DNA from: Bacteroidaceae bacterium
GTDB taxonomy: Bacteria; Bacteroidota; Bacteroidia; Bacteroidales; Bacteroidaceae
Length of the DNA stretch: 60,578 bases
Reading direction: 5' to 3'
NCBI GenBank assembly: GCA_024398595.1
Contig: JAKSIX010000006.1
Span: forward strand, 1 to 60,578
Of the stretch, positions 43,324 to 52,780 are shown piece by piece (position 1 is the stretch's first letter; every line of letters begins with the position of its first letter). The position numbers and the translations under genes are program-made. Under the pieces are notes generated by a model that was not told the DNA's origin, ran no database searches, and was given only the letters and a program-made list of their open reading frames with translations.

Positions 43324-43741
43324 ACAGGCTGCGGAACTTGTGAGGCGACATCCCCTTGTACTTGAAGAAAGCCGCATAGAACGACTGACGGTTCATGAAA
43401 CCGACAGCCCTTCCTATTTCCTCCATTGTCATATCCTTGTAGCGCTTGTCAGTCAGCATGTACTGGGCATCGCGTATCCTGAACTCATTGACAAGACAGG
43501 AATAGTTCTGTCCGTATCTGGAATTGACCACCGCTGAAAGATAGCGCGGGTTAGTATCCAACTCCTGAGCCAGACGCTGGGCAGAGAAATCCGCATCGCG
43601 GTATTTCTTCCCGGCAATGACTATTGTCAGTATTTTGTCATACAATTCATCAGCCAGCTCCGGTTTGATGAGTTTTCTGTAAGCAGCGTCTTTCTGACTG
43701 CTTTCCTTGATTTTGTAAGGTTTTACAACTTTAGTCTCCAT
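43316..43741 (-). CDS. AraC-family helix-turn-helix protein
   Basis: The protein has 141 residues, only a C-terminal AraC DNA-binding domain preceded by about 45 residues. The first helix-turn-helix covers FSAQRLAQELDTNPRYLSAVVNS and the second covers MTMEEIGRAVGFMNRQSFYAAFFKYKGMSPHKFR. It has no sensory domain. It heads the minus-strand operon with alkD-like, fur, purA, metallopeptidase and hisS, and is divergent from dnaG. Its ligand and targets are unknown. Confidence 0.85.
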   Translation of the reverse strand: METKVVKPYKIKESSQKDAAYRKLIKPELADELYDKILTIVIAGKKYRDADFSAQRLAQELDTNPRYLSAVVNSRYGQNYSCLVNEFRIRDAQYMLTDKRYKDMTMEEIGRAVGFMNRQSFYAAFFKYKGMSPHKFRSLYA

Positions 43742-43830
43742 AGTTGTTGTCTGTAAGTTTTATGCATTCGCAAAATAACCCAAATTATTATATATCTACA
43801 ACTATATTTGTCAAAAAAAAGTGAAATACA

Positions 43831-43838
43831 TACCTTTG
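43831..43838 (+). promoter_or_regulatory. -7 element of dnaG
   Basis: TACCTTTG, 26 bases before ATG 43865. It lies downstream of the in-frame ATG at 43808 and so excludes that start. Confidence 0.55.
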
Positions 43839-43864
43839 TGGGGTTTGAGACTTCCAATAGAGCA

Positions 43865-45838
43865 ATGACTGACCAGACCACCATAGAACGCGTGCTGGAT
43901 GCGGCAAACATAGTGGATGTCGTATCGCAGTTCGTCACCCTGCGCAAGCGGGGTGTCAATTTCGTGGGGCTCTGCCCGTTTCACAACGAGAAGACTCCGT
44001 CCTTCTATGTCAGTCCGTCAAAAGGAATATGCAAGTGCTTCAGTTGCGGGAAAGGAGGCAATGCCATCCATTTCATCATGGAACACGAACAGCTCTCATT
44101 TCCGCAGGCGGTGGAATGGCTCGCCGTGAAATACGGCATCCCCTTCAGCAGACGTGAGATGACCCCCGAGGAGAAAATGCATCAGGACGAGCGTGAGTCA
44201 ATGTTCATACTGAACGAATTCGCCAGAGACTGGTTCCGGAAGATGCTGTACGACTCAGATGCAGGAAAAGCCATAGGACAAGCCTACTTCCGCAAGCGTG
44301 GATTCCGCGATGACATCATTGGGAAGTTCCAACTCGGATACTCTCCGGATAATGCCGATGCCCTGGCCAGGGAGGCATTGTCAAAGGGATACCGCAGGGA
44401 TTATCTGATATCTACCGGGCTGTGCTACGAGCGTGACGACAAGAGCCTGCGCGACCGTTTCAGAGGGCGCGTGATATTTCCAGTACACTCGGTATCCGGC
44501 AAAATCGTTGCCTTCGGTGGCCGTATAATGAGTTCCGAGGCGAAAGTCGCAAAATACGTAAACTCTCCGGAATCGGTAATCTACAGGAAAAGCAACGAAC
44601 TGTACGGACTGTACTTTGCCAGACAGGAGATTGTAAGGCAGGACCGCTGCTTCCTTGTTGAGGGCTATGCGGACGTAATATCAATGCATCAGGCAGGAGT
44701 GCCCAACGTCGTGGCATCCAGCGGTACATCGCTGACATCGGGACAAATCAGGCTCATTCACCGCTTCACAAACAATATCACTGTCCTCTATGACGGTGAC
44801 AAGGCCGGCATCAAAGCCTCCATCCGTGGTATAGATATGCTTCTTGAGGAAGGAATGAACATCAAAGTCCTGCTTCTCCCCGACGGTGAGGATCCGGACA
44901 GCTTCTCAAGGGGCAGGAGCGCGACGGAATTTCAGGAATACCTTGAATCGCATCAGGAGGACTTTATCCGGTTCAAGGTCAGACTGCTTATGGATGAGGC
45001 CGCCGGCGACCCTATCAAGCGTTCCACTCTCATCAAGGACATAACGGCGAGTATATCCGTCATACCGGATCAGGTAGTACGCGCTGTATATATCCGAGAG
45101 TGCAGCCAGCTCATGCAGATTGACGAACGTATGCTCATTTCGGAGGTCAACACACTGCAACGCGGCAGGAGCACGGGAACAGCGGCAAAGCCTGCGCCGG
45201 CAAATGATACGGAGACTGAAGATGAGACCGGTGAGGAGAAGATGAATGACCCTGTTGAAGAATTGAGGAAGACCATACGTACATTGCTGCGTTCCGACAA
45301 AGCCGGAGTCATTGACAAGGAGAAACTGCTTGCCAGAATGATAGTGCGCTATGGCGAGCGGGTATGCTGCTACACACCATACAATGGTCAGGATGAATAT
45401 CCTATGAAAGTCGGCGAATACATTATGGGCTGCATGAAGAATGACGGGCTCTCCTTCTGTCACCCGGTATATAACAGGATAGCGTCACTCTATGATGAAC
45501 ACTTCCAGGACGACGGCTTTGTCAGTGAACGCTTCTTCCTGTCAAACCCGGACAGTGTGGTAAGCCTTACAGCCGCCAGTCTGATAGAGGAACGCTACCA
45601 ACTCAGCAGTTTTTACAAGGATATACGCGGCCTGAAAGATGAGGACAACCTGTTCGGTATCACAAGCCATATAGTTGCAGACTACCAGTTGGCCGTAGTC
45701 AATTACAATATACGGCAGATGGAAAACAGGCTTAAAAACCCGGACGGAGACATCACCGTAATAATGAAAGAGTACCAGGCCCTTCTTGAATCAAGAAACA
45801 GCCTGGCACACAAACTCGGCGACAGAATTGTCACATAG
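43865..45838 (+). CDS. dnaG: DNA primase DnaG
   Basis: DnaG makes RNA primers at the replication fork. The protein has 657 residues from ATG 43865 (MTDQTTIERV). The CHC2 zinc domain has CPFHNEKTPSF and CFSCGKGGNAIHF near residues 37-70. The DNA-directed RNA-polymerase core carries the Toprim motif FLVEGYADVISMHQAG near residue 265 and the metal motif LYDGDKAG. The C-terminus binds helicase DnaB. It overlaps the convergent SPOR gene by eight bases. Confidence 0.95.
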   Translation: MTDQTTIERVLDAANIVDVVSQFVTLRKRGVNFVGLCPFHNEKTPSFYVSPSKGICKCFSCGKGGNAIHFIMEHEQLSFPQAVEWLAVKYGIPFSRREMTPEEKMHQDERESMFILNEFARDWFRKMLYDSDAGKAIGQAYFRKRGFRDDIIGKFQLGYSPDNADALAREALSKGYRRDYLISTGLCYERDDKSLRDRFRGRVIFPVHSVSGKIVAFGGRIMSSEAKVAKYVNSPESVIYRKSNELYGLYFARQEIVRQDRCFLVEGYADVISMHQAGVPNVVASSGTSLTSGQIRLIHRFTNNITVLYDGDKAGIKASIRGIDMLLEEGMNIKVLLLPDGEDPDSFSRGRSATEFQEYLESHQEDFIRFKVRLLMDEAAGDPIKRSTLIKDITASISVIPDQVVRAVYIRECSQLMQIDERMLISEVNTLQRGRSTGTAAKPAPANDTETEDETGEEKMNDPVEELRKTIRTLLRSDKAGVIDKEKLLARMIVRYGERVCCYTPYNGQDEYPMKVGEYIMGCMKNDGLSFCHPVYNRIASLYDEHFQDDGFVSERFFLSNPDSVVSLTAASLIEERYQLSSFYKDIRGLKDEDNLFGITSHIVADYQLAVVNYNIRQMENRLKNPDGDITVIMKEYQALLESRNSLAHKLGDRIVT

Positions 45839-46304
45839 AAGCCTCTTCTCCTGTCTGATAACTTATGTTTATCTCCTGATTCCTGAGGATAATCATATTG
45901 TTATACGAAGTCTTGCTCTTCAACTCACGCATAGCATCATACGCTTCCTCATAATACAGGAAATCACCTGCCGTACAGAGCCAGCGCGGTGATTTGAAGA
46001 ACGTGTATACGGGAAGATCCGGAAAATTCTCACGGACGCACGACTCCGCCTCCTGTGCCTTCTCCCTGGCCTCGCGGGTATTGTTACCGGCATATACCTG
46101 TATTCTGTACCCTATCGCCTTGGCATTACCGTCATCACCGATATTCATACGGTGTCCCGACAGGCTGTCCAAACGGGCATCGCGCTCCACGCTGACCTTT
46201 CCCTCTCCGGGGACATCCGTTTCAAGATAATCCGCGAAGAGAGACTGGGCGTGGGAGGTTCCCGCAAGAAAAAGGAGAGACAGTATCAGAGAAAGTCTTT
46301 TCAT
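45831..46304 (-). CDS. SPOR-domain exported protein
   Basis: The protein has 157 residues from ATG 46304, which overlaps the tpiA stop as ATGA. Signal peptide ends at SHAQ. The C-terminal SPOR-like domain starts with [11 protein letters not shown] (about residue 66) and holds two repeats; SPOR domains bind glycan-denuded peptidoglycan at the septum. It lies in the operon DUF1599-doxX-tpiA-SPOR. Confidence 0.87.
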   Translation of the reverse strand: MKRLSLILSLLFLAGTSHAQSLFADYLETDVPGEGKVSVERDARLDSLSGHRMNIGDDGNAKAIGYRIQVYAGNNTREAREKAQEAESCVRENFPDLPVYTFFKSPRWLCTAGDFLYYEEAYDAMRELKSKTSYNNMIILRNQEINISYQTGEEASM

Positions 46305-47059
46305 TTCCAAGCGTCAATGATACCCTTGAAGTCAGCAGCCTTCAGTGAAGCGCCACCGATAAGTCCGCCGTCAACATCCGGATTAGCGAACAGTTCCTTC
46401 GCATTGGACGGCTTGCAGCTGCCACCATACAGGATTGAACAGTTTTCTGCCACAGCCTTGCCGTATTTGGTTTCAATCTTTGAACGGATGAATGCGTGCA
46501 TTTCCTCAGCCTGAGCAGCCGTAGCGGTCAGTCCCGTACCTATTGCCCATACCGGCTCATAAGCAATGATGATCTTCGCGAAATCCTCTGCGGACAGATT
46601 GAAGAGTGAACCCTCAAGCTGGCTCCCGACCACCTTGTTCTGGATTCCGGCCACACGCTCGTCCTTTACCTCGCCTACACAGAATATCGGTGTCAGACCA
46701 TTTGCAATGGCAAGCAGAACCTTCTCCTTCAGAATCTCATTTGTCTCGTGATAGTATGCACGGCGTTCTGAATGGCCGATAATGCAATACTTTGCTCCGG
46801 TTGACGCAATCATTGAAGCTGAAACCTCGCCTGTAAATGCGCCTGACTCCTTGTCTGCACAGTTCTCAGCACCGATACCCACCAGTTTGGAGTTGACCAG
46901 AGGAGTGACGGATGCAAGGTGAATGAACGGAGTACAGACCACTACATCGCAGGCAGGCTTGTCAGCCTCAAGCATCGTATTGATTTCCTTTACCAACTCA
47001 ATTCCCTCCTGGAGATTCTTGTTCATCTTCCAGTTTCCAGCAACGATTTTCTTTCTCAT
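46301..47059 (-). CDS. tpiA: Triosephosphate isomerase
   Basis: The enzyme interconverts dihydroxyacetone phosphate and glyceraldehyde-3-phosphate. The protein has 252 residues. GNWKMNK lies near residue 8 (catalytic Lys), IIGHSERR near residue 95 (electrophile His), and [11 protein letters not shown] near 170 (general-base Glu). It overlaps the SPOR gene and lies 23 bases after the DoxX-like gene. Confidence 0.97.
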   Translation of the reverse strand: MRKKIVAGNWKMNKNLQEGIELVKEINTMLEADKPACDVVVCTPFIHLASVTPLVNSKLVGIGAENCADKESGAFTGEVSASMIASTGAKYCIIGHSERRAYYHETNEILKEKVLLAIANGLTPIFCVGEVKDERVAGIQNKVVGSQLEGSLFNLSAEDFAKIIIAYEPVWAIGTGLTATAAQAEEMHAFIRSKIETKYGKAVAENCSILYGGSCKPSNAKELFANPDVDGGLIGGASLKAADFKGIIDAWK

Positions 47060-47082
47060 TTCTTTATCCAGTTAAAAAACAC

Positions 47083-48210
47083 CTAATTCCTTTTTCGCCT
47101 GATGCACATATCAGCAAGCAACAGCAGCAGATATGGCAGGACAAAATATGCGACTGTAAATGTCCACTTTGTAAAATTATCCCGCAATATCGGATATTTC
47201 CAGTCAAGATTCTCCATCTTCACAAATGAATTGAAGTCAAGAGGTATATTGCCATCGCTCCATTTTGCGTAGACTGCACCATCCTTCAGAACCACTATGC
47301 CGGGATTGGTACGTATCATGGTCTGCAACGGTATCTCATCGGAACGCAGGAACCCGTATTCCGCGCACGTAATCTCACGCCACTGCGATATCTGAGCCTC
47401 AGACGATGCTGTGACGCAATACATATTATACTCACCTTCCAGACAATAATAATACAAGTCGTTGATGCGGTCTATATTCTCCTGCGAGGCATTTTCCAGA
47501 TAAGGAGAAATCAGAAGGAACGTATATCCATCGGCAGACAACACGCTGTCTGTCACGTCATCCATATTCCCGTCCATAAGCGAGAAGTCCGCATATCTGC
47601 TGTCACGTCCCCCCAATACGGACTTGCGCAAATCCGTACCCACCTTATAAGGCCTGAAATCAAACATAGGCAAATCCCGCACGTTTGAAAGCATGAAATG
47701 ACCTGACAGGGTTACAGTTATTATCAACGCCACCCACGCTACACGTTCTGAGATGAGCGGTATGACATACCTTTTCCCTACCAGCAGAATTACAGCCAGT
47801 ACAAGCAGGAAGATATTCTTGTAGAATGTCTGCCAGTTGGTCAGCACCAGCACATCACCGAAACAGCCGCAATCCGATACAGGATTTTCCAAGGCTATAT
47901 ACAACGTAAAAGACGTAAAGCATACCAGAACAAACAGTAATATCACCGTCACCTCGTCCCTGTATATTCCAAGGAGCAGATAAACGCCCAACAAGAACTC
48001 GAAACCGGCCAGCATACACGCTATAAGAAGAACATCCGACTGCGCCGGCATAACGTGAGCGAATGCTGAAAGATAGTCCTGAAGCTTTATCTGGGTCCCG
48101 ACAGGATCGACAGCCTTGACAAATCCCGAAAAAATGAAACAGACTGCCAACAGGAAACGGCATATATTCACCGTTACCGACCACAATACACACTCCGCCT
48201 TCCTACCCAT
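47083..48210 (-). CDS. DoxX-like membrane protein with thioredoxin-like extension (BT_3928 family)
   Basis: The protein has 375 residues. Its N-terminal half has four membrane helices of DoxX/MauE type (LLAVCFIFSGFVKAVDPVGT, then a CGCFGD loop with two Cys near residue 118). The second half is a soluble thioredoxin-fold-like domain without an obvious CxxC, ending in another membrane helix. It probably takes part in periplasmic redox or quinone chemistry (inference). The BT_3928 family label is from memory of the conserved neighbourhood before tpiA. Confidence 0.78.
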   Translation of the reverse strand: MGRKAECVLWSVTVNICRFLLAVCFIFSGFVKAVDPVGTQIKLQDYLSAFAHVMPAQSDVLLIACMLAGFEFLLGVYLLLGIYRDEVTVILLFVLVCFTSFTLYIALENPVSDCGCFGDVLVLTNWQTFYKNIFLLVLAVILLVGKRYVIPLISERVAWVALIITVTLSGHFMLSNVRDLPMFDFRPYKVGTDLRKSVLGGRDSRYADFSLMDGNMDDVTDSVLSADGYTFLLISPYLENASQENIDRINDLYYYCLEGEYNMYCVTASSEAQISQWREITCAEYGFLRSDEIPLQTMIRTNPGIVVLKDGAVYAKWSDGNIPLDFNSFVKMENLDWKYPILRDNFTKWTFTVAYFVLPYLLLLLADMCIRRKRN

Positions 48211-48260
48211 CTCCGAATTTTATTTAAGTTTCGCCGGATTCCAAATCACTATTATCCAAG

Positions 48261-48848
48261 TTATTCATCAGCGAAACTTGAGAATTCTATCTTTATCAAT
48301 CCGAATACGGCATAATTGACCATATCCATATAATTGGCATCAATACCCTCCGATGCCACAGTCCTGCCGTTATTGTCCTCTATCTCCTTTGTACGGTTAA
48401 GCTTCATCAGAATCAGATCAGTGTAGGAACTCCTGCGCATCCCGCGCCAGGCCTCATCATAGTCGTGATTCTTTATCTTCATCAGCTCCAGTATCTTACC
48501 GGAAAACCTGTCATACTCGCGCACAGCCTCCTCGTTTGTCATATCCACACTGTCCGCATAGCCGCGCTCCAACTGTATGAGTGCCATTATGCCATAATTG
48601 ACAATACCGATAAGCTCGGAGCGTATATCTTCACCCACCAGATTCACGCCTTTTGTCTCAAGACTGCGGATACGCCTTGCCTTGATGAATATCTGGTCTG
48701 TCATTGACTCCGGGCGGAGTATCCTCCACGCGGCACCGTAATCCTCCAGCTTCTTCATATAGAGGGAACGGCACATTGCGATTATCTGAGTGAACTGCTC
48801 ATTAGTGTCCGGTTTTTCCGCCACCGGTTTTCCACACATCTCACACAT
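48261..48848 (-). CDS. DUF1599-domain protein
   Basis: The protein has 195 residues from ATG 48848. An ATG at 48875 lies before the transcript start, and 48839 is a further option. Two DUF1599 repeats appear: YMKKLEDYGAAWRILRPESMTDQIFIKARRI and MKIKNHDYDEAWRGMRRSSYTDLILMKLNRTKEI. This all-helical family resembles MazG-like nucleotide pyrophosphatases in outline, but I cannot support an activity. The N-terminus has a CEMC Cys pair. It leads the operon with doxX, tpiA and SPOR. Confidence 0.85.
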   Translation of the reverse strand: MCEMCGKPVAEKPDTNEQFTQIIAMCRSLYMKKLEDYGAAWRILRPESMTDQIFIKARRIRSLETKGVNLVGEDIRSELIGIVNYGIMALIQLERGYADSVDMTNEEAVREYDRFSGKILELMKIKNHDYDEAWRGMRRSSYTDLILMKLNRTKEIEDNNGRTVASEGIDANYMDMVNYAVFGLIKIEFSSFADE

Positions 48849-48872
48849 ATATGCATATTTGTTTGCAAAGCA

Positions 48873-48880
48873 CAAAGATA
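48873..48880 (-). promoter_or_regulatory. -7 element of the DUF1599-tpiA operon
   Basis: TATCTTTG on the minus strand, 25 bases before ATG 48848. It abuts the short inverted-repeat element at 48884-48933, which therefore occupies the -33 region. Confidence 0.5.
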
Positions 48881-48883
48881 CTA

Positions 48884-48933
48884 AGAAGTTGTTTAAATTT
48901 GTTCGATTAAGAACCGATTCTTAAACAGCTTCT
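48884..48933. repeat. 50 bp short inverted-repeat element
   Basis: Its ends are AGAAGTTGTTTAA and the complement of AGAAGCTGTTTAA, a 13 bp terminal inverted repeat with one mismatch. This is the AGAAGTTG variant seen at the right end of the 60.3 kb repeat. It also has an internal inverted pair around CGATTAAGAA/CCGATTCTTAA. It lies between the recG stop and the DUF1599 promoter and may act as recG's transcription end too. Confidence 0.7.
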
Positions 48934-48938
48934 AAACT

Positions 48939-51035
48939 TCAGGAGATTGAAGACCAGTCGTACGAAGTCTTTTTCAAGGCCGCAAGACGGCGTGCCATAA
49001 TAATGTTCTCCGGCAACGAGAGGGAAGGATCTTTCTCCACTACCAGACGGGCCGTCTCACGCGCCTTGCCTATAAGCTCTCCATCGCGGGCCAGACTGGC
49101 CAGTTTCAGGTCAAAGGCAACCCCACTCTGCTGCGTTCCCTCCAGATCACCCGGCCCACGGAGTTTCAAATCGGCCTCCGCTATCTCAAAGCCATCGCAT
49201 GTCTCCACCATAATGCCCATACGGCGGCGTGTATCTTCCGACAACTTGAATCCGGTCACAAGGATACAGTACGACTGGTCAGCCCCACGTCCCACACGCC
49301 CACGGAGCTGATGCAGCTGCGACAGCCCGAAACGCTCCGCGTTCTCTATCACCATTACGCTGGCATTGGGTACATCCACACCAACCTCAATCACCGTAGT
49401 AGCCACCATTATCTGAGTCTCACCGCGCTTGAAGCGCATCATCTCAGCATCCTTGTCAGCAGGACGCATCTTGCCGTGTACCTTGCTCACCCTGTATTGC
49501 GGAAAGCGTTCACAGACCGTGGCATAGCCTTCCTCAAGATTCTTCAAATCCATCTTCTCGTTCTCCACAATCAGTGGATATACAATGTATGCCTGGTGTC
49601 CGGCCTTCAGTTGCATATCAATAAATGCGTACAAATCCGAATGTCTGGTATCATAGAAATGCTCTGTACGGACAGGCTTTCTTCCCGGCGGGAGCTCATC
49701 TATCACAGATACGTCAAGATCTCCGTACAGCGTCATAGCCAGAGTACGCGGTATAGGGGTAGCAGTCATCACGAGAATATGCGGAGGCTGCAGGCTCTTG
49801 GCCCACAGACGCGCCCTCTGAGCCACACCGAAACGGTGCTGTTCGTCTATGACTACAAAACCGGGATTCCTGAAGTTCACATTATCCTCCAGAACGGCGT
49901 GAGTACTGACAAGAATCCTTACATCGCCGGACTGCAGGCCCTCCAATACCGCCTGCCGGCGCTTACCCTTTACGTTTCCGGTGAGCAGTTCCGTCCGCAC
50001 CCCCATTCCGTCAAGATAATTGACAATATTGGCATAATGCTGCTCCGCAAGAATCTCGGTAGGAGCCATTATACAGGCCTGGTAGCCGTTATCTATCGCA
50101 ATCAGCATACCCATCAGAGCCACCATAGTCTTACCGCTGCCCACATCGCCCTGCAGCAGCCGGTTCATCTGATGTCCGGAGCGCACATCCGCACGTATCT
50201 CACGCACCACCCTTTTCTGGGCTTCCGTCAGACTGAACGGCAGATGCTCCTTATAGAACGTGTTGAAGCAATCCCCCACTTTGTCAAAAACAAATCCCCG
50301 GAACCGCTTCTGTCTGTCTATCGTATAGCGGACAATGTTCAGCTGCACATAGAACAGTTCCTCAAATTTCAGCCTGTACCGGGCCCGGCGCATATCATCG
50401 TTTGTCCCCGGGAAATGTATCCGGCGCAATGCCTCATCCAAAGACATCAGCCGTTCCTGACTGACAAGCCACTGTGGCAATGTCTCGGGCAACGGCTCAG
50501 TCAGAAGTGACATCAGATTCTGCATCAGTTTCTGTATGGCACGGCTGTTCAGTCCGGCACGCTTCATCCTGTCAGTCGTGTTATACTGTGGTTGCAGACC
50601 CATAGCCGACACATCAATCTTATCAGGTGAATCCAAATCCGGATGAGCCACGCTGATACGGCCGCCATACACGCCCGGTTTGCCGAACATTATATACTCC
50701 ACACCGGGCCGGTATCTGTCAAGAATGAACTTTGCACCCTGAAACCAGACGAGGTCAACGATACCTGTATCGTCCGTAAAATGTGCCACCAGACGCTTCC
50801 CGGCACCGCCTCCCACTTCCTCAAAACTTATGATATGCCCTTTTATCTGGATATAGGGCATAGTCCCGTCCATATCAGAAATACGGAACAGACGGCTCCG
50901 GTCAACGTACTTGTACGGGAAAAAATAAAGCAGGTCCTCAAGCGTACGGATTTGCATTTCCTTCTCAAGCAGGGCAGCTCTTGCCGGTCCTACTCCAGTC
51001 AGGTATTTCACATCACGCCACGCGAGATCCCGCAT
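48939..51035 (-). CDS. recG: ATP-dependent DNA helicase RecG
   Basis: RecG reverses stalled replication forks and processes Holliday junctions. The protein has 698 residues. The N-terminal HhH start (LTGVGPARAALLEK) is followed by the OB wedge domain near residues 75-155. Walker A is LQGDVGSGKTMVAL and the Walker B variant is VIDEQHRFGV. Motif VI is GRVGRG, and the C-terminal motif is TRRRMGIMVETCDGFEIAEADLKLRGPGD (split here for reading; it lies near residue 600). It is the last gene behind the DJ-1 gene. Confidence 0.96.
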   Translation of the reverse strand: MRDLAWRDVKYLTGVGPARAALLEKEMQIRTLEDLLYFFPYKYVDRSRLFRISDMDGTMPYIQIKGHIISFEEVGGGAGKRLVAHFTDDTGIVDLVWFQGAKFILDRYRPGVEYIMFGKPGVYGGRISVAHPDLDSPDKIDVSAMGLQPQYNTTDRMKRAGLNSRAIQKLMQNLMSLLTEPLPETLPQWLVSQERLMSLDEALRRIHFPGTNDDMRRARYRLKFEELFYVQLNIVRYTIDRQKRFRGFVFDKVGDCFNTFYKEHLPFSLTEAQKRVVREIRADVRSGHQMNRLLQGDVGSGKTMVALMGMLIAIDNGYQACIMAPTEILAEQHYANIVNYLDGMGVRTELLTGNVKGKRRQAVLEGLQSGDVRILVSTHAVLEDNVNFRNPGFVVIDEQHRFGVAQRARLWAKSLQPPHILVMTATPIPRTLAMTLYGDLDVSVIDELPPGRKPVRTEHFYDTRHSDLYAFIDMQLKAGHQAYIVYPLIVENEKMDLKNLEEGYATVCERFPQYRVSKVHGKMRPADKDAEMMRFKRGETQIMVATTVIEVGVDVPNASVMVIENAERFGLSQLHQLRGRVGRGADQSYCILVTGFKLSEDTRRRMGIMVETCDGFEIAEADLKLRGPGDLEGTQQSGVAFDLKLASLARDGELIGKARETARLVVEKDPSLSLPENIIMARRLAALKKTSYDWSSIS

Positions 51036-51047
51036 ACGCCGGGGATT

Positions 51048-51593
51048 TTATTTCACTCCGAACTGCATTGCACTGCAGACCTGCTCACAGACCTGCTTTC
51101 CGCAGAGACTCCCAATAATCTCAGCGGCAAATGCAAATGCCGCAGCCGGACCGATGGCCGTGATTATATTACCGTCGTGCTCCACCTGACGCCCGGTAAA
51201 CCTTACCTTGTCAAAGCCTTTCTCAAAACCCGGATATACAGTCGCATTGCGCCCGTCAAGAATACCCAGTCCGCACAATACCGATGGAGCGGCACAGATG
51301 GCAGATATAGGTCTGTCTTCCGATGCAAACGACCTGAGCAGGGAGCATAGACCATTATGATTTATCATATCAGGCGAGCCCGGGCCTCCTGGCAATACCA
51401 GCATCTCAGCATCACTGAAATCCACGTCACCGAACATCCTGTCAGCCTTGACGGTAATACCATGCGCACCATCTACAAGAAGGCTGTCTGTGATGGAAAC
51501 CGTAGTAACATCCACACCGGCACGGCGCAGCATATCAATAGGTGTCACCGCCTCAATCGGCTCCAGACCCTTTGTCAGAAAAACATAGACCAT
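51048..51593 (-). CDS. DJ-1/PfpI-family protein
   Basis: The protein has 181 residues. This small flavodoxin-like fold has the nucleophile Cys in AICAAPSVL near residue 99 and a preceding acidic residue in the EPIEA segment (N-terminal Glu). DJ-1 relatives act as chaperones or glyoxalases/deglycases, or in thiazole-related annotation. The exact activity is unknown. It sits between tonB and recG with gaps of 8 and 12 bases. Confidence 0.9.
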   Translation of the reverse strand: MVYVFLTKGLEPIEAVTPIDMLRRAGVDVTTVSITDSLLVDGAHGITVKADRMFGDVDFSDAEMLVLPGGPGSPDMINHNGLCSLLRSFASEDRPISAICAAPSVLCGLGILDGRNATVYPGFEKGFDKVRFTGRQVEHDGNIITAIGPAAAFAFAAEIIGSLCGKQVCEQVCSAMQFGVK

Positions 51594-51601
51594 ATTCAGA
51601 A

Positions 51602-52366
51602 TTATTTTAAACGGAAATAATAAGTGATCGTACCTGTCTGGTTATCAGGTCTGTCAACAGGAGTGAACCTGGTACGCTTTGCAGCCTCCTCCGCAGCAGC
51701 CCTCAGCTGGGCATTCATAGTATTGGTGCGCTTATGTATGCTGGTAGAAACAACTTCACCCGCAGGATTGACGGCAATAGTGACAACCACACGTCCTTCT
51801 TCCCGGACTGTATATGCAGGTCTCTGCAAGCCATTGGCATCAACCCCACGCCCGCCAAGATCATATTGGCCTATACCTCCTATGCCAGTCTCCTTGCCCT
51901 GGGTGCTATTGCCCTGAACACTTCCCGGTGCGCCTTCGGTAAGCTCGGAGAACACATTGTCCGCCGATGATGCCGAAGCATCGGTACTGCCGAAAAGATT
52001 CCGCATCAGCTGGTTCGCCTCAGTAGCCGCACGTTCCTCGGCCTGCTTCCGCAGTTCCTCCGGTGTAGGCTTATCGGCACCATCATCAATTGCCACAGTC
52101 TCCTCCAGATTCTGTGTGACCATAGGCACCGACCGGGCAGTTGCCGTAGAGGTATTCACAGCTTGGGCGCTCACCGGCTCCACCTCCGTGAACTCATAAT
52201 CCGTATCCAGATTGCCCATATTGCCCAGCATCACCGGCACACCGCTTTCCTCAAGCCGCTCAGGCAAATTCAGACAGATAAGCCACAGCACCAGCACAAT
52301 CAGCGCATGCAACACAAGCACCAATCCTGCCGACAGCCAGTCTATCCTATTCTCTCCTACTTTCAT
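51602..52366 (-). CDS. tonB: Energy transducer TonB
   Basis: TonB couples the inner-membrane proton-motive force to outer-membrane receptors. The protein has 254 residues. One N-terminal membrane helix (about residues 10-30, LVLVLHALIVLVLWLICL), a polar linker, and a C-terminal TonB-like domain ending in RTRFTPVDRPDNQTGTITY. The linker is short and not Pro-rich as in E. coli. It is translationally coupled to exbD (ATGA overlap), and forms a complete ExbB-ExbD-TonB set. Confidence 0.9.
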   Translation of the reverse strand: MKVGENRIDWLSAGLVLVLHALIVLVLWLICLNLPERLEESGVPVMLGNMGNLDTDYEFTEVEPVSAQAVNTSTATARSVPMVTQNLEETVAIDDGADKPTPEELRKQAEERAATEANQLMRNLFGSTDASASSADNVFSELTEGAPGSVQGNSTQGKETGIGGIGQYDLGGRGVDANGLQRPAYTVREEGRVVVTIAVNPAGEVVSTSIHKRTNTMNAQLRAAAEEAAKRTRFTPVDRPDNQTGTITYYFRLK

Positions 52367-52776
52367 TTTCTGTCAGGACGGCGTGTAGCCAGCACTACCT
52401 TGAACTGATTCTCATTGGCGATGTTCAGCACCTTGACAATCTCGCTGTAGGGCACCGACTCGTCAGCATACAGAGCCACATACATCTCCGGCTCACGTGC
52501 GGCATAGTCTATCAGATACGGAGTCAGCTCCTCGAACAGCACGGGCATCTCATCCTCATTGCCGAAAGCCGTATAGTAATTCAGATCCCTGTCAATGATG
52601 ACTCTGGCTAAAGGCTTCGCTGATGTCTGTTGCGAACTCTGCGGCAACAGCACCTTGATGGCATTCGGGCTGACCATCGTAGATGTTATCATAAAGAATA
52701 TCAACAGCAGGAAAATGATGTCGGTCATTGACGACATACTGAACTGCGGCGATATCTTGTTCTTACGCTTAAGCAT
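52363..52776 (-). CDS. exbD: Biopolymer transport protein ExbD
   Basis: The protein has 137 residues. A single N-terminal membrane helix contains the functional Asp in MTDIIFLLLIFFMI near residue 17, followed by a periplasmic C-terminal domain. Together with ExbB it forms the proton-driven motor for TonB. It lies four bases after exbB and overlaps tonB by four bases. Confidence 0.94.
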   Translation of the reverse strand: MLKRKNKISPQFSMSSMTDIIFLLLIFFMITSTMVSPNAIKVLLPQSSQQTSAKPLARVIIDRDLNYYTAFGNEDEMPVLFEELTPYLIDYAAREPEMYVALYADESVPYSEIVKVLNIANENQFKVVLATRRPDRK

Positions 52777-52780
52777 AATG

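Noticed and set aside
49311-50510. 399-residue open frame on the plus strand
   Set aside because: It lies entirely within recG, whose helicase motifs are well conserved. The opposite-frame sequence lacks any family pattern and is a codon-bias shadow.
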